The position numbers and the translations under genes are program-made. This document shows, piece after piece, positions 6,658 to 13,852 of a stretch of DNA of 15,894 bases. Within the stretch, counting starts at the first letter, position 1. Each line of letters begins with the position of its first letter. The DNA is from Verrucomicrobiota bacterium (GTDB taxonomy: Bacteria; Verrucomicrobiota; Verrucomicrobiia; Limisphaerales; UBA1096). The notes beneath the pieces are model-generated. The model made no database searches, was not told where the DNA came from, and saw only the letters and a program-made list of their open reading frames with translations. The stretch covers positions 1 to 15,894 of the forward strand of contig JASLKI010000377.1 of assembly GCA_030747575.1 (NCBI GenBank), given 5' to 3'.

Positions 6658-8610
6658 TTAAGATTCCTTCGTCGAGGCGTACTCGACCATTTCCTTGAGC
6701 TCCGCTCCCAACGGCGTAGCGGTCTCGTGCCAACCCTGTTTGATCCATTCCTGTTTCACGTTGTCGTTGTATTTCGCAACCGACTGTTCCATCGAGATAT
6801 TAGTGGCGCCGCCGTAACCGCGTTGGCCGGGAGGGCTCTCAAGCAGGCCAACCGGTTCGTAGCTGATGTCCGGCTCGGCCGCGCCCTCAGGCCAACGTGC
6901 GAGCGTGCGCTTGAGCCATTCCTTGTCGTTGCGCTCGGGATAATCCTCGCGCGAATGACCGCCGCGGCTCTCGGTCCGTAGCAGTGCGCCCTTGGCCACA
7001 CACAGGCCAAGCTTGATCATGCCCGGCAGACGCAGGGCCAAGGCCACCTCGGGGTTTGCGCCTTTCGTCGAGGAACGTAGCTTTAGGTTTTGCGCACGCT
7101 GATACAGATCACGCAGGGTGTCGACAGCCTCCTCAAGCTCGCCGCCTTTCCGGAAAATGCCGACCTTGGCCTGCAGTGTCTCGCGCATGGCATCGTGCAG
7201 CGCGTCGACGTTTTCATTCGCCTTACCAAGGCCATCACCGAGCAGCGCGTTGATGCGATTCTGCTGCACCACGACCGCATCGGCGGCCATTTTCGTATCG
7301 AGTGCGAGTGGCTGTTGGCTGGCCCATTGGCCCATGCGCTGGCCGCAGAATTTCCCCGCAACAACAGTCTCGGCGAGGCTGTTGCCGCCGAGACGGTTCA
7401 TGCCGTGCATGTCCCAGCAAGCCGACTCGCCGACACTCCACAAGCCCTCAAGGCCGTAGGCGTGGCCGTCTTTGTTCACGCGGATGCCGCCCATGCTGTA
7501 ATGCTGCGTGGGACGCACGGGCACCAGTTCCTTAATGGGATTGACACCAAGAAAGTACATGCAGATGTCGTACACCTCGCGCAGCTTGGTCCGCAGGTGC
7601 TGCTCGCCGAGGTGGCGCAGATCGAGCCAAAGATGCTCGCCGTCCGGGCTGGGCACTCCCTTGCCCTTGGCGATGTGCTCGGTCATGCGACGACTAACCA
7701 CATCGCGGCTGGCGAGCTCCTGCTTGTCCGGTTCGTAGTCGGGCATGAATCGGTATTCATCCACATCGAGCAACAAGCCGCCATCGCCGCGGCAGCCTTC
7801 GGTCACCAAAATATCCGTCGGCACGATTCCAGTTGGGTGGAACTGCACTGCCTCCATGTTGCCGAGAGGCACGATTCCGGTGTCCAGCGCGATGGACTGA
7901 CCGGTGCCTTGGTTGATGATGGCGTTTGTGCTGTATTTATAAACGCGGCCAAACCCGCCCGAGGCGATCACCGTGGCCTTGGCCAAGTAGGACTTTAGCA
8001 CGCCTGTGCGCAGGCAACGCACCACCGCGCCGAGGCAGCGCGTGCCGTCGTGAATCAACGAAATCGCCTCCATGCGATCGTGCACTTTGATGCCCAGTTG
8101 CACGACCATGTTGTCCATTGTGTAAAGCACCGTGTGGCCGGTGCCATCGGCGGTGTAGCAGGTGCGCCAGCGGGATACGCCGCCGAAGTCGCGATGCATG
8201 ATTAGCCCCTCCTTTTCGCGCGGCTCCTCGAGCGTCACCTTTTTGCCTTTGATAAAATAATCGGCCGGGCCGCCCTTCACGCGCGTCCACGGCACACCGA
8301 AGTGGGCCATCTCGCGCATGGCGATGGGGGCATTGTCAGCGAAAATTCGGGCCACCTCCTGATCGCAGCCCCAGTCGCTGCCCTTCACGGTATCGAGCCA
8401 GTGCAGTTCCTCACTATCGCCCTCTCCCTTGGCGCAGTTGCCCAGTGCGGCCTGCATGCCGCCCTGCGCGGCGCACGAGTGGCTGCGGCGCGGCGGCACC
8501 AGCGAGAGTATGAGTACCTCATTGCCTTCGGCGGCGGCGGAAATCGCTGCGCGCTCGCCTGCGAGGCCAGCACCAATCACCAGCACATCGGTTGTGATAA
8601 TTTCGCTCAT
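6658..8610 (-). CDS. sdhA: Succinate dehydrogenase/fumarate reductase flavoprotein subunit
   Basis: The 650-residue subunit interconverts succinate and fumarate with covalently bound FAD at the cytoplasmic face of the membrane. Visible: the dinucleotide-binding motif VIGAGLAGERAA (11-22); His44 in RRSHSCAAQGG, the expected covalent FAD anchor; His258 in QFHPTG; the catalytic-type Arg302 in SRDVVSRR; and His370 in QHYSMGG. These positions lie within one residue of those in Wolinella FrdA, as I recall its numbering. The frame extends to 8709, but homology begins at the ATG at 8610. That ATG has GGAGG (8625-8621) ten bases upstream and lies two bases after the sdhC stop. The order C-A-B is typical of type B enzymes. 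Sequence alone cannot tell whether it runs as succinate oxidase or fumarate reductase. One TTGGCCAA copy falls at 7979-7986. Confidence 0.97.
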   Translation of the reverse strand: MSEIITTDVLVIGAGLAGERAAISAAAEGNEVLILSLVPPRRSHSCAAQGGMQAALGNCAKGEGDSEELHWLDTVKGSDWGCDQEVARIFADNAPIAMREMAHFGVPWTRVKGGPADYFIKGKKVTLEEPREKEGLIMHRDFGGVSRWRTCYTADGTGHTVLYTMDNMVVQLGIKVHDRMEAISLIHDGTRCLGAVVRCLRTGVLKSYLAKATVIASGGFGRVYKYSTNAIINQGTGQSIALDTGIVPLGNMEAVQFHPTGIVPTDILVTEGCRGDGGLLLDVDEYRFMPDYEPDKQELASRDVVSRRMTEHIAKGKGVPSPDGEHLWLDLRHLGEQHLRTKLREVYDICMYFLGVNPIKELVPVRPTQHYSMGGIRVNKDGHAYGLEGLWSVGESACWDMHGMNRLGGNSLAETVVAGKFCGQRMGQWASQQPLALDTKMAADAVVVQQNRINALLGDGLGKANENVDALHDAMRETLQAKVGIFRKGGELEEAVDTLRDLYQRAQNLKLRSSTKGANPEVALALRLPGMIKLGLCVAKGALLRTESRGGHSREDYPERNDKEWLKRTLARWPEGAAEPDISYEPVGLLESPPGQRGYGGATNISMEQSVAKYNDNVKQEWIKQGWHETATPLGAELKEMVEYASTKES

Positions 8611-8612
8611 CC

Positions 8613-9425
8613 TTATTTGCCCTCCGGTGTCAGAAGAAATGCCAAAGGCGGATCCAATACGCCGGCCATCACCAGCAGCGTGAGAAAGCCGATGATGAGA
8701 AAAAACCAAAGAACCACCTTCTCCATGATGAGAGCCATCTCACGTGTAATGCGTTTGCCGATGACCGGAATGCGCGCGCCCAAGCCCCATTTCACTGTCA
8801 CCCGGTACAACCCGATTCCGGCGTGAACCTCCACCATGAACAATAGCACCGCGTACAGCAACCACATGCCGTCCTGCACTCGAGCCATCGTCTCGGCGGC
8901 GTTGATGCCGATCGCCTCGCCAATGCCAAATGTGCGCTGCGCGACATCCGCCCCGACGATGAACAGATGGATCGAGCCCAGCGCGAGGATGATCATCCCC
9001 GAGCGCACCTGCCAAATCCAAAGAGTCGTCTCCTTGTGCGGACGCACCTTTTCCAACTCGGCACGATCCTCCTTGGAAATATTCCACTCACTGCCGGCAA
9101 TATCGTCGCCCAATTTCTTAAGCCGTTTGCGCTCCGCCAGCTTGGCCGGGATTTTCCGACTGGCCGTCACGAAGTGAACGAAAAAAACCACCGTCACCAG
9201 CACCACCGTCGGCTGCGCCAGCCAATAATGCTCGAACAAATCCGCAATAAAATTGAAGCCTCGCTCGCCAGTGAGAATCGTGCTTACAAAAAACATGTGC
9301 CCCCACATGAACGTCGCGAGAAAGATGCCCGTGCCGGTGCTGATCGCGTCAAGCTTCCACTGCCGCCGTGCTCGCTCTTTGACAGCAACCAACTCCCCCT
9401 CGGGATGGGTGATATTGTTACTCAT
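8613..9425 (-). CDS. sdhC: Type B di-haem cytochrome b subunit of SQR/QFR
   Basis: The 270-residue membrane anchor has about five hydrophobic helices (near 28-50, 70-90, 137-160, 185-207 and 235-258), the architecture of the single large subunit that binds two haems b in type B enzymes. Four histidines fall where the axial ligands should be: His43 (WGHMFF), His84 (FVHFV), His153 (SIHLF) and His201 (EVHAGIGLYR). Glu65 (LFEHYW) and Glu199, two residues before His201, match in position the quinone-site Glu66 and E-pathway Glu180 of Wolinella FrdC. The insertion 92-130 between helices is charged and longer than I expect. The ATG at 9425 overlaps the end of a leader ORF (9468-9418) that has a far better Shine-Dalgarno. 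No earlier in-frame ATG exists before a TGA. Confidence 0.95.
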   Translation of the reverse strand: MSNNITHPEGELVAVKERARRQWKLDAISTGTGIFLATFMWGHMFFVSTILTGERGFNFIADLFEHYWLAQPTVVLVTVVFFVHFVTASRKIPAKLAERKRLKKLGDDIAGSEWNISKEDRAELEKVRPHKETTLWIWQVRSGMIILALGSIHLFIVGADVAQRTFGIGEAIGINAAETMARVQDGMWLLYAVLLFMVEVHAGIGLYRVTVKWGLGARIPVIGKRITREMALIMEKVVLWFFLIIGFLTLLVMAGVLDPPLAFLLTPEGK

Positions 9426-9468
9426 GGTTAACCGTCCCGGTTTCTGCCGGTGAAATTGAGAATGTCAT
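9418..9468 (-). CDS. 16-codon leader ORF overlapping the sdhC start
   Basis: A short frame encodes MTFSISPAETGTVNHE and ends in TAA at 9420-9418. It has the best Shine-Dalgarno in the window, GGAGGA (9480-9475), six bases before its ATG (9468-9466). Its last codons read CAT GAG TAA, so the sdhC ATG is embedded in the overlap and the stop falls in sdhC codons 2-3. sdhC itself has only a weak GGGACGG upstream. This arrangement is typical of translational coupling: ribosomes that finish the leader would re-initiate at sdhC. The peptide has no obvious membrane or regulatory motif and no run of one amino acid that would suggest attenuation. The reading frame and ribosome site are seen directly; the function is inferred. 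Confidence 0.55.
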   Translation of the reverse strand: MTFSISPAETGTVNHE

Positions 9469-9500
9469 TTTGGATCCTCCGGGCTGGCGGAGCGGCCAAT

Positions 9501-9529
9501 GTTTTAAAGCGATTCCTGCTGCGAATCAA
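9501..9529 (-). promoter_or_regulatory. Putative sigma70-like promoter of sdhCAB
   Basis: On the minus strand, TTGATT (9529-9524) and TAAAAC (9506-9501) are separated by exactly 17 bases, each with 4 of 6 consensus matches. Initiation near 9494 would give a 26-base leader that includes GGAGGA at 9480-9475 before the leader ORF. Position, spacing and leader length agree well. Confidence 0.45.
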
Positions 9530-9556
9530 GGAAGTTCCTCAGCCTCGACTGAATCA

Positions 9557-9584
9557 TTCACCGTGTTAAACACCTGTCTATTTT
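9557..9584 (+). promoter_or_regulatory. Possible promoter of the hydrolase-NamZ gene, with palindrome
   Basis: TTCACC (9557-9562) and TATTTT (9579-9584) are spaced by 16 bases, four matches each, and would place a start near 9591, about 20 bases before the ATG at 9613. Within the spacer is an 11-base inverted repeat, GTGTT-A-AACAC (9563-9573), placed like an operator. The divergent sdh promoter is only about 30 bases away, so a bound protein could in principle influence both genes. All of this is inference from short matches. Confidence 0.3.
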
Positions 9585-9612
9585 TTCCCGGCACGTTACA
9601 GTGCCGTGCGAA

Positions 9613-11922
9613 ATGAACCGGGCATTTTACAAGATTGGCTTTCTGTTTCTTACCGCCGGACTGGCGCTTGGCGGTTGCAAAACAACCTCAAACCAACCCA
9701 TTCCACCACAAGCCGTCTTTCATCCGGCCAAGCTTGAGGCGATCGATGCGGCAATCGAGCGCGCCATCGCCGCCGGCAAAGCGCCCGGCGCAGTGGTGCG
9801 CATCGAGAACGGCGGCGCAGTCTATCAAAAAACATACGGGGCCAAATCAGTCGAACCAGCGACTGTGCCAATGACCGCTGACACCATTTTCGACGGTGCA
9901 TCGTTGACCAAGGTCATCGCCACCACACCAGCCATCATGCTGCTTGTCGAGCGCGGCAAACTCCGGCTTAGCGACAAGGTGAACCGGTGGATTCCAGGCT
10001 TCGAGGCCCACGGCAAAGGGGCCGTGACTGTTCTCCATCTGCTCACGCACACCTCCGGGCTGCGCCCCGGCTTGTCTGCCAAGCCGGCGTGGAGAGGCGT
10101 GGCCAAAGCCATCGACTTGGCTAAGGCAGAGCGACTTACAACACAGCCAAACACCAAATTTCGCTACAGCGACATCAACTTCATCCTGCTCGGTGAGATC
10201 GTCCGACTGGCCTCCGGGCAACGGCTCGACGAGTTCGCTACCGCCGAGATTTACCGGCCGCTTGGTATGAACGACACCAATTTTCTGCCGCCCTTGACCA
10301 AGCGCAGCCGTGTCGCCCCTACTGAGCGGGTGGATGGCAATATCCTGCACGGCATAGTCCATGACCCGACGTCCCGGCGCATGGGTGGTGTCGCCGGCCA
10401 CGCCGGGCTGTTCACCACCGCCGCCGACCTGTCGCGCTTTGCCCACATGATGCTCAACGGCGGCAAATTGAAAGGTCGGCGCATTTTTAAAAGTGAGACA
10501 GTTCAGTTGATGACTTCGGTTCACACGCCGAAAGGCATGAAGGCCAAACGCGGCCTCGGTTGGGACATCGACTCGCCGTACTCGAGTCCTCGCGGCAACC
10601 ATTTCAAGATCGGCGGCTACGGGCACACCGGCTGGACCGGTGGCTCGCTCTGGATCGATCCGGCCACCCGAACCATTGTTATTCTCATGTCCAGCCGCAC
10701 GCATCCCGACGGCAAAGGCAACGTCATCGCCCTACGCCGCGAAGTCGCTACACTTGCCGCCGAGGCGTTGCGGAGGGGTTCGTTTGGCGGCAGCAATACG
10801 CCGGGCGTGCTCAATGGAGCCGACGTGTTGCGACAGCGAAAAGGTATTCTACCCAAAGGTGCGAAGGTTGGACTTGTCACCAACCACACCGGCCATGACC
10901 GAAACCGCCGCTCGACCCTGGATTTTTTAAGAACGTCGAATGAGGTTGAGCTAAAGGGGCTGTTCAGTCCCGAGCACGGGCTGTACGGCAAACTCGACGA
11001 GAAAATCAGCGACGGCACCGACGCCAAATCCGGCCTCAAGATTTACAGCCTCTACGGCAAAAACCGCAAGCCGACACCAGATCAACTCGACGGACTCGAC
11101 GCGTTGATCTTCGACATACAGGACATCGGCTGCCGGTTTTACACGTACATTTCAACGATGGGCCTGGCAATGGAAGCCGCCTCTGCGGCCGGTGTGAAAT
11201 TCATCGTACTCGACCGTGTGAATCCGATCAGCACTACGGTTGCCGGGCCGGTAAGACTTGGGCCGAGCCAGTTTATTGCGTACCACAACATCCCGGTGCA
11301 ACACGGCATGACCGCCGGCGAGCTGGCACGGATGATCAACGCCGAGCGCGACCTTGGCGTCGAGTTGCAGATCGTGAAAATCGAGGGTTGGAAACGTAGC
11401 CAGTGGTTCGACACCACCGGCCAACCGTGGACGAACCCGTCACCCAACATGCGCAACCTCACCCAGGCGCTGCTTTATCCCGGCATCGGTTTGCTCGAGA
11501 CCGCGATGTCCGTCGGCCGGGGCACTGACACGCCGTTCGAAGTGATCGGCGCGCCTTACATCGACGACGTAAAATTGGCCAACCGGCTCAACGCGCTTGG
11601 CCAAGCCGGTGTCCGGTTTGTCCCGATCCGCTTCACGCCAAGCGCGAGTATTCACGCGGACGAACCGTGCGGTGGCGTGAACATCATTGTCACCGATAGG
11701 CAAAAACTCCGCGCCGTGCCGCTGGGCATCGACATCGCCCGCGTGCTGCACAAGCTGCACCCGAAGAATTTCCCCTTGGCCAAAGTCGGCCGCCTCCTCT
11801 GCCACCCGCCGACCCTCGAGGCGCTTGGCCAAGGCAAAACACTCGCCCAAATCGAGGCCCTCTGGAAAACTGACCTGGCCAAATTCACCCCCCGCCGCGC
11901 AAAATATCTCCTGTACGAGTAA
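9613..11922 (+). CDS. Lipoprotein: beta-lactamase-fold hydrolase fused to NamZ/DUF1343
   Basis: The 769-residue protein has an N-terminal lipoprotein signal (hydrophobic core 8-20, LGGC with Cys22). Residues about 38-385 form a class C beta-lactamase/serine hydrolase domain: S97-L-T-K100 (nucleophile and base), Y185-S-D187 (the YxN-equivalent) and H338-T-G340 (the KTG-equivalent). Residues about 398-769 match DUF1343, now known as NamZ (GH171), exo-beta-N-acetylmuramidase in Bacillus subtilis: VGLVTNHTG (419-427), FSPEHG (451-456, Glu454 a catalytic candidate), DIQDIGCRFYTY (501-512), GMTAGELARMI (565-575), NPSPNMRN (608-615) and SVGRGTDTPFE (633-643). In B. subtilis the beta-lactamase-fold amidase AmiE and NamZ are separate neighbours in the MurNAc-recycling cluster. 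Here they are one chain, which suggests stem-peptide removal and MurNAc release in the periplasm. A GTG at 9601 is an alternative start. Four TTGGCCAA copies lie in the 3' third. Confidence 0.9.
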   Translation: MNRAFYKIGFLFLTAGLALGGCKTTSNQPIPPQAVFHPAKLEAIDAAIERAIAAGKAPGAVVRIENGGAVYQKTYGAKSVEPATVPMTADTIFDGASLTKVIATTPAIMLLVERGKLRLSDKVNRWIPGFEAHGKGAVTVLHLLTHTSGLRPGLSAKPAWRGVAKAIDLAKAERLTTQPNTKFRYSDINFILLGEIVRLASGQRLDEFATAEIYRPLGMNDTNFLPPLTKRSRVAPTERVDGNILHGIVHDPTSRRMGGVAGHAGLFTTAADLSRFAHMMLNGGKLKGRRIFKSETVQLMTSVHTPKGMKAKRGLGWDIDSPYSSPRGNHFKIGGYGHTGWTGGSLWIDPATRTIVILMSSRTHPDGKGNVIALRREVATLAAEALRRGSFGGSNTPGVLNGADVLRQRKGILPKGAKVGLVTNHTGHDRNRRSTLDFLRTSNEVELKGLFSPEHGLYGKLDEKISDGTDAKSGLKIYSLYGKNRKPTPDQLDGLDALIFDIQDIGCRFYTYISTMGLAMEAASAAGVKFIVLDRVNPISTTVAGPVRLGPSQFIAYHNIPVQHGMTAGELARMINAERDLGVELQIVKIEGWKRSQWFDTTGQPWTNPSPNMRNLTQALLYPGIGLLETAMSVGRGTDTPFEVIGAPYIDDVKLANRLNALGQAGVRFVPIRFTPSASIHADEPCGGVNIIVTDRQKLRAVPLGIDIARVLHKLHPKNFPLAKVGRLLCHPPTLEALGQGKTLAQIEALWKTDLAKFTPRRAKYLLYE

Positions 11923-11939
11923 ACTTTTCGGTGTGCACT

Positions 11940-11954
11940 CCAACGCGGCGTTGG
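11940..11954 (+). terminator. Hairpin between converging genes
   Basis: CCAACG-CGG-CGTTGG forms a 6-bp stem with a 3-base loop, followed by TTTA on the plus strand. It fills most of the 33-base gap between the hydrolase-NamZ stop and the mazG stop, so it probably ends plus-strand transcription. The U-tract is very short and there is none on the minus side. Confidence 0.4.
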
Positions 11955-11955
11955 T

Positions 11956-12663
11956 TTAGCTGTCTTCGGCTATCAATTCTAAACCTGCCTTGGCTTCCTT
12001 TTTGCGGAGCACTTTTTCGTGGCGGTTGGCTTCGGCTCGGAGGAGAGCCTCGGGTTGCCAGCCTTTGCGCTGGGCGTACTCGGCAAGGGCGAATAACTCC
12101 TTGGCCAGGGTGGCCTTGGTGTAGCGTTGCTTGGCCGGCTTGGCCAAGGGCTTGTCGGCGAGGCTGTTTTTGCGCGCTTTTTTGATGAGCTTTTCGGTGC
12201 GTTGTAGTGACGGCAGGTGGCGCGGGATACCGTCGAGAACGGAAGGGCGCTCGTGTCGGGTGCCCTCCTTTTCTTCGCGCTTTATTTTTTCCCACTGCGC
12301 CCAGACGGCATCGACGTCCTTGGCTTTCGAGTCACCGAAAACGTGCGGGTGCCGCCGGATGAGCTTGTCGGTGATTGTGCGGGCAGCTTGCTCGAAGTCG
12401 AACGCCTTGCGTTCGTTGGCCAGTTGGCAGTGGAAGACGACTTGCAACAGCAGGTCGCCGCACTCCTCGAGCATTTCGTGGTCGTCGTCGGCCTCGATGG
12501 CGTCGATCAACTCGTAGACCTCCTCGACGGCGTGGAAGCGAATCGACTGGTGATTCTGCTCGCGATCCCACGGGCAGCCGCCGGGGCCGCGCAGGCGCGA
12601 CATGACCTCAATAAGTTCGTCAATCGCCGGTTTTTGTTCTTTGGGTTTGCGCTTGGCTGGCAT
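11956..12663 (-). CDS. mazG: MazG-family nucleoside triphosphate pyrophosphohydrolase
   Basis: MazG hydrolyses (d)NTPs to monophosphates and pyrophosphate and is thought to clear aberrant nucleotides. The 235-residue product begins MPAKRKPKEQKPAIDELIEV. The frame is open upstream only because it runs antisense through proB. The N-terminal domain is intact: GGCPWDREQNHQSIR, HAVEEVYELIDAIE with the EExxE metal motif, EECGDLLLQVVFHCQLA with ExxxD, and HPHVFGD. The second domain of full-length MazG is shortened. Its end is recognisable (AEYAQRKGWQPEALLRAEANRHEKVL), but the second EExxE is missing and KELFALAEYA replaces the usual ELGDLLFAL. A basic Lys/Ala-rich linker joins the two. The ATG follows the proB stop by one base (TGACATG) and has no Shine-Dalgarno, so translation is probably coupled to proB. 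Confidence 0.93.
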   Translation of the reverse strand: MPAKRKPKEQKPAIDELIEVMSRLRGPGGCPWDREQNHQSIRFHAVEEVYELIDAIEADDDHEMLEECGDLLLQVVFHCQLANERKAFDFEQAARTITDKLIRRHPHVFGDSKAKDVDAVWAQWEKIKREEKEGTRHERPSVLDGIPRHLPSLQRTEKLIKKARKNSLADKPLAKPAKQRYTKATLAKELFALAEYAQRKGWQPEALLRAEANRHEKVLRKKEAKAGLELIAEDS

Positions 12664-12664
12664 G

Positions 12665-13741
12665 TCAGAGGATGACGAGGTCGTTTCGGTGGACAATCTC
12701 GATGCCCTTGAGTTCTCGCGCCCGGATTTTATCGGCATCGAAGCGGCTGATCCCGCGCGAAAACTCGGTGCCGTTAATATCGCAGATGCGCACGACATCT
12801 CCTTTCGCAAAGTCGCCGTTGCACTTGGCCACGCCGGGAGGCAAAAGGCTCTTGCCCTTGTCACGCAGGGCGTCACGCGCGCCGTCATCCACCCAAAGCG
12901 AGCCCTTAGGGTGATGAAAAAAGGCGATGCGCCTCTTGTGACCCTTGAGGCGGCCAGGGCGCGGGGTGAAAAATGTGCCCTCGTCACGACCGTCGATGAT
13001 GTTGGCTAGGACGCGCTTCTTCTTGCCGGAGGCGATGACCATCGGGATGCCGGTGCGGGCGGTCATCTTGGCGGCGCGAAGCTTGGCATCCATGCCGCCG
13101 ACGGCGCTTGCACTCAATGTGCCACCGGCGAGTTTTTGGATACTCGAATCGATCGTCTCTACAACAGGGATGGTGCGGGGACTTTTTTTACCAAAATTCT
13201 CAACCAAGCCGTCGACGGTGGTGAGGAGGATCAGCAGGTCGGCCGGGAGCAGACAGGCCACCAGTGCCGCAAGCCAATCGTTGTCGCCGAATTTTAGCTC
13301 GGTGTAGCTAACGGCGTCGTTCTCGTTGACGATCGGCACGACGCCCTTCTCGAGCAGGGAAACGAGTGTGTTTCGAGCGTTGAGATGGCGTTCCTGGTGC
13401 TCAATATCGTCGTGAGTGAGGAGCACCTGGGCAACTTGCATGTTGTGCCTGGCAAACAGTTCCGTGTAGGTGGACATGAGTTGTGACTGGCCAACAGCGG
13501 CGCAGGCTTGCAGGTCGGACAGGTCGGTGGGGCGCTTATCCATCGCGAGCATACCCATGCCGGCGCCGACGGCCCCGGACGACACGACAATGATCTCCCG
13601 ACCGGCTTGGCGCTGGGCCGCCACTTGGGCGACCAGTTGCTCTATTTGGCAGGGATCGATCTGTTTGCTGCGGCTAGTCAGAATGCCGGTGCCAAACTTG
13701 ACCACCATGCGGCTGGTGTTTTTTAGCGCCTTTCTCTCCAT
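12665..13741 (-). CDS. proB: Glutamate 5-kinase with PUA domain
   Basis: ProB phosphorylates glutamate to gamma-glutamyl phosphate, the first step of proline synthesis, and is usually feedback-inhibited by proline. The 358-residue product has the amino-acid-kinase domain: VVKFGTG with Lys15, SSGAVGAGM (54-62), VNENDAVS (138-145), FGDNDWLAALVA (151-162), LLTTVDGL (172-179) and GGMDAKLRAAKMTA (215-228). A C-terminal PUA domain (about 278-355) includes VDDGARDALRDKGKSLLPPGV. No proA lies beside it. Its operon partner is mazG, one base downstream. The ATG at 13741 lacks a Shine-Dalgarno. Met12, just before VVKFGTG, is a possible later start but would leave the family N-terminus very short. Confidence 0.96.
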   Translation of the reverse strand: MERKALKNTSRMVVKFGTGILTSRSKQIDPCQIEQLVAQVAAQRQAGREIIVVSSGAVGAGMGMLAMDKRPTDLSDLQACAAVGQSQLMSTYTELFARHNMQVAQVLLTHDDIEHQERHLNARNTLVSLLEKGVVPIVNENDAVSYTELKFGDNDWLAALVACLLPADLLILLTTVDGLVENFGKKSPRTIPVVETIDSSIQKLAGGTLSASAVGGMDAKLRAAKMTARTGIPMVIASGKKKRVLANIIDGRDEGTFFTPRPGRLKGHKRRIAFFHHPKGSLWVDDGARDALRDKGKSLLPPGVAKCNGDFAKGDVVRICDINGTEFSRGISRFDADKIRARELKGIEIVHRNDLVIL

Positions 13742-13824
13742 CAGACGCGACTTGGGCTAAAGGCAACTGGCCATCCTTGCAAGCAAAACAAACAGCAAGC
13801 GCCTAGCCAAGTAGCGAAGAAAGG

Positions 13825-13852
13825 TTGCCCGGCAGCTGCGGGCGAGTACACT
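13825..13852 (+). promoter_or_regulatory. Possible promoter of the PQQ-propeller gene
   Basis: TTGCCC (13825-13830) and TACACT (13847-13852), each with 4 of 6 matches, are 16 bases apart in the 147-base divergent gap after proB. Initiation near 13859 would give a leader of about 30 bases that contains the palindrome TTGGCCAA at 13875-13882, seven bases before the ATG. I found no convincing promoter for proB in the same gap. Confidence 0.33.

Noticed and set aside
7090..7998. Plus-strand 302-codon frame inside sdhA
   Set aside because: It lies wholly opposite conserved sdhA sequence, including the active-site His and Arg, and its composition is that of a mirrored GC-rich gene.
9847..10704. 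Minus-strand 285-codon frame inside the hydrolase-NamZ gene
   Set aside because: It is antisense to the SLTK, YSD and HTG motifs of the hydrolase domain and shows no family features of its own.
12664..12987. Upstream extension of the mazG frame into proB
   Set aside because: The 108 extra residues are antisense-free but out of frame within the proB coding sequence on the same strand and carry no MazG features. The ATG next to the proB stop is the natural start.
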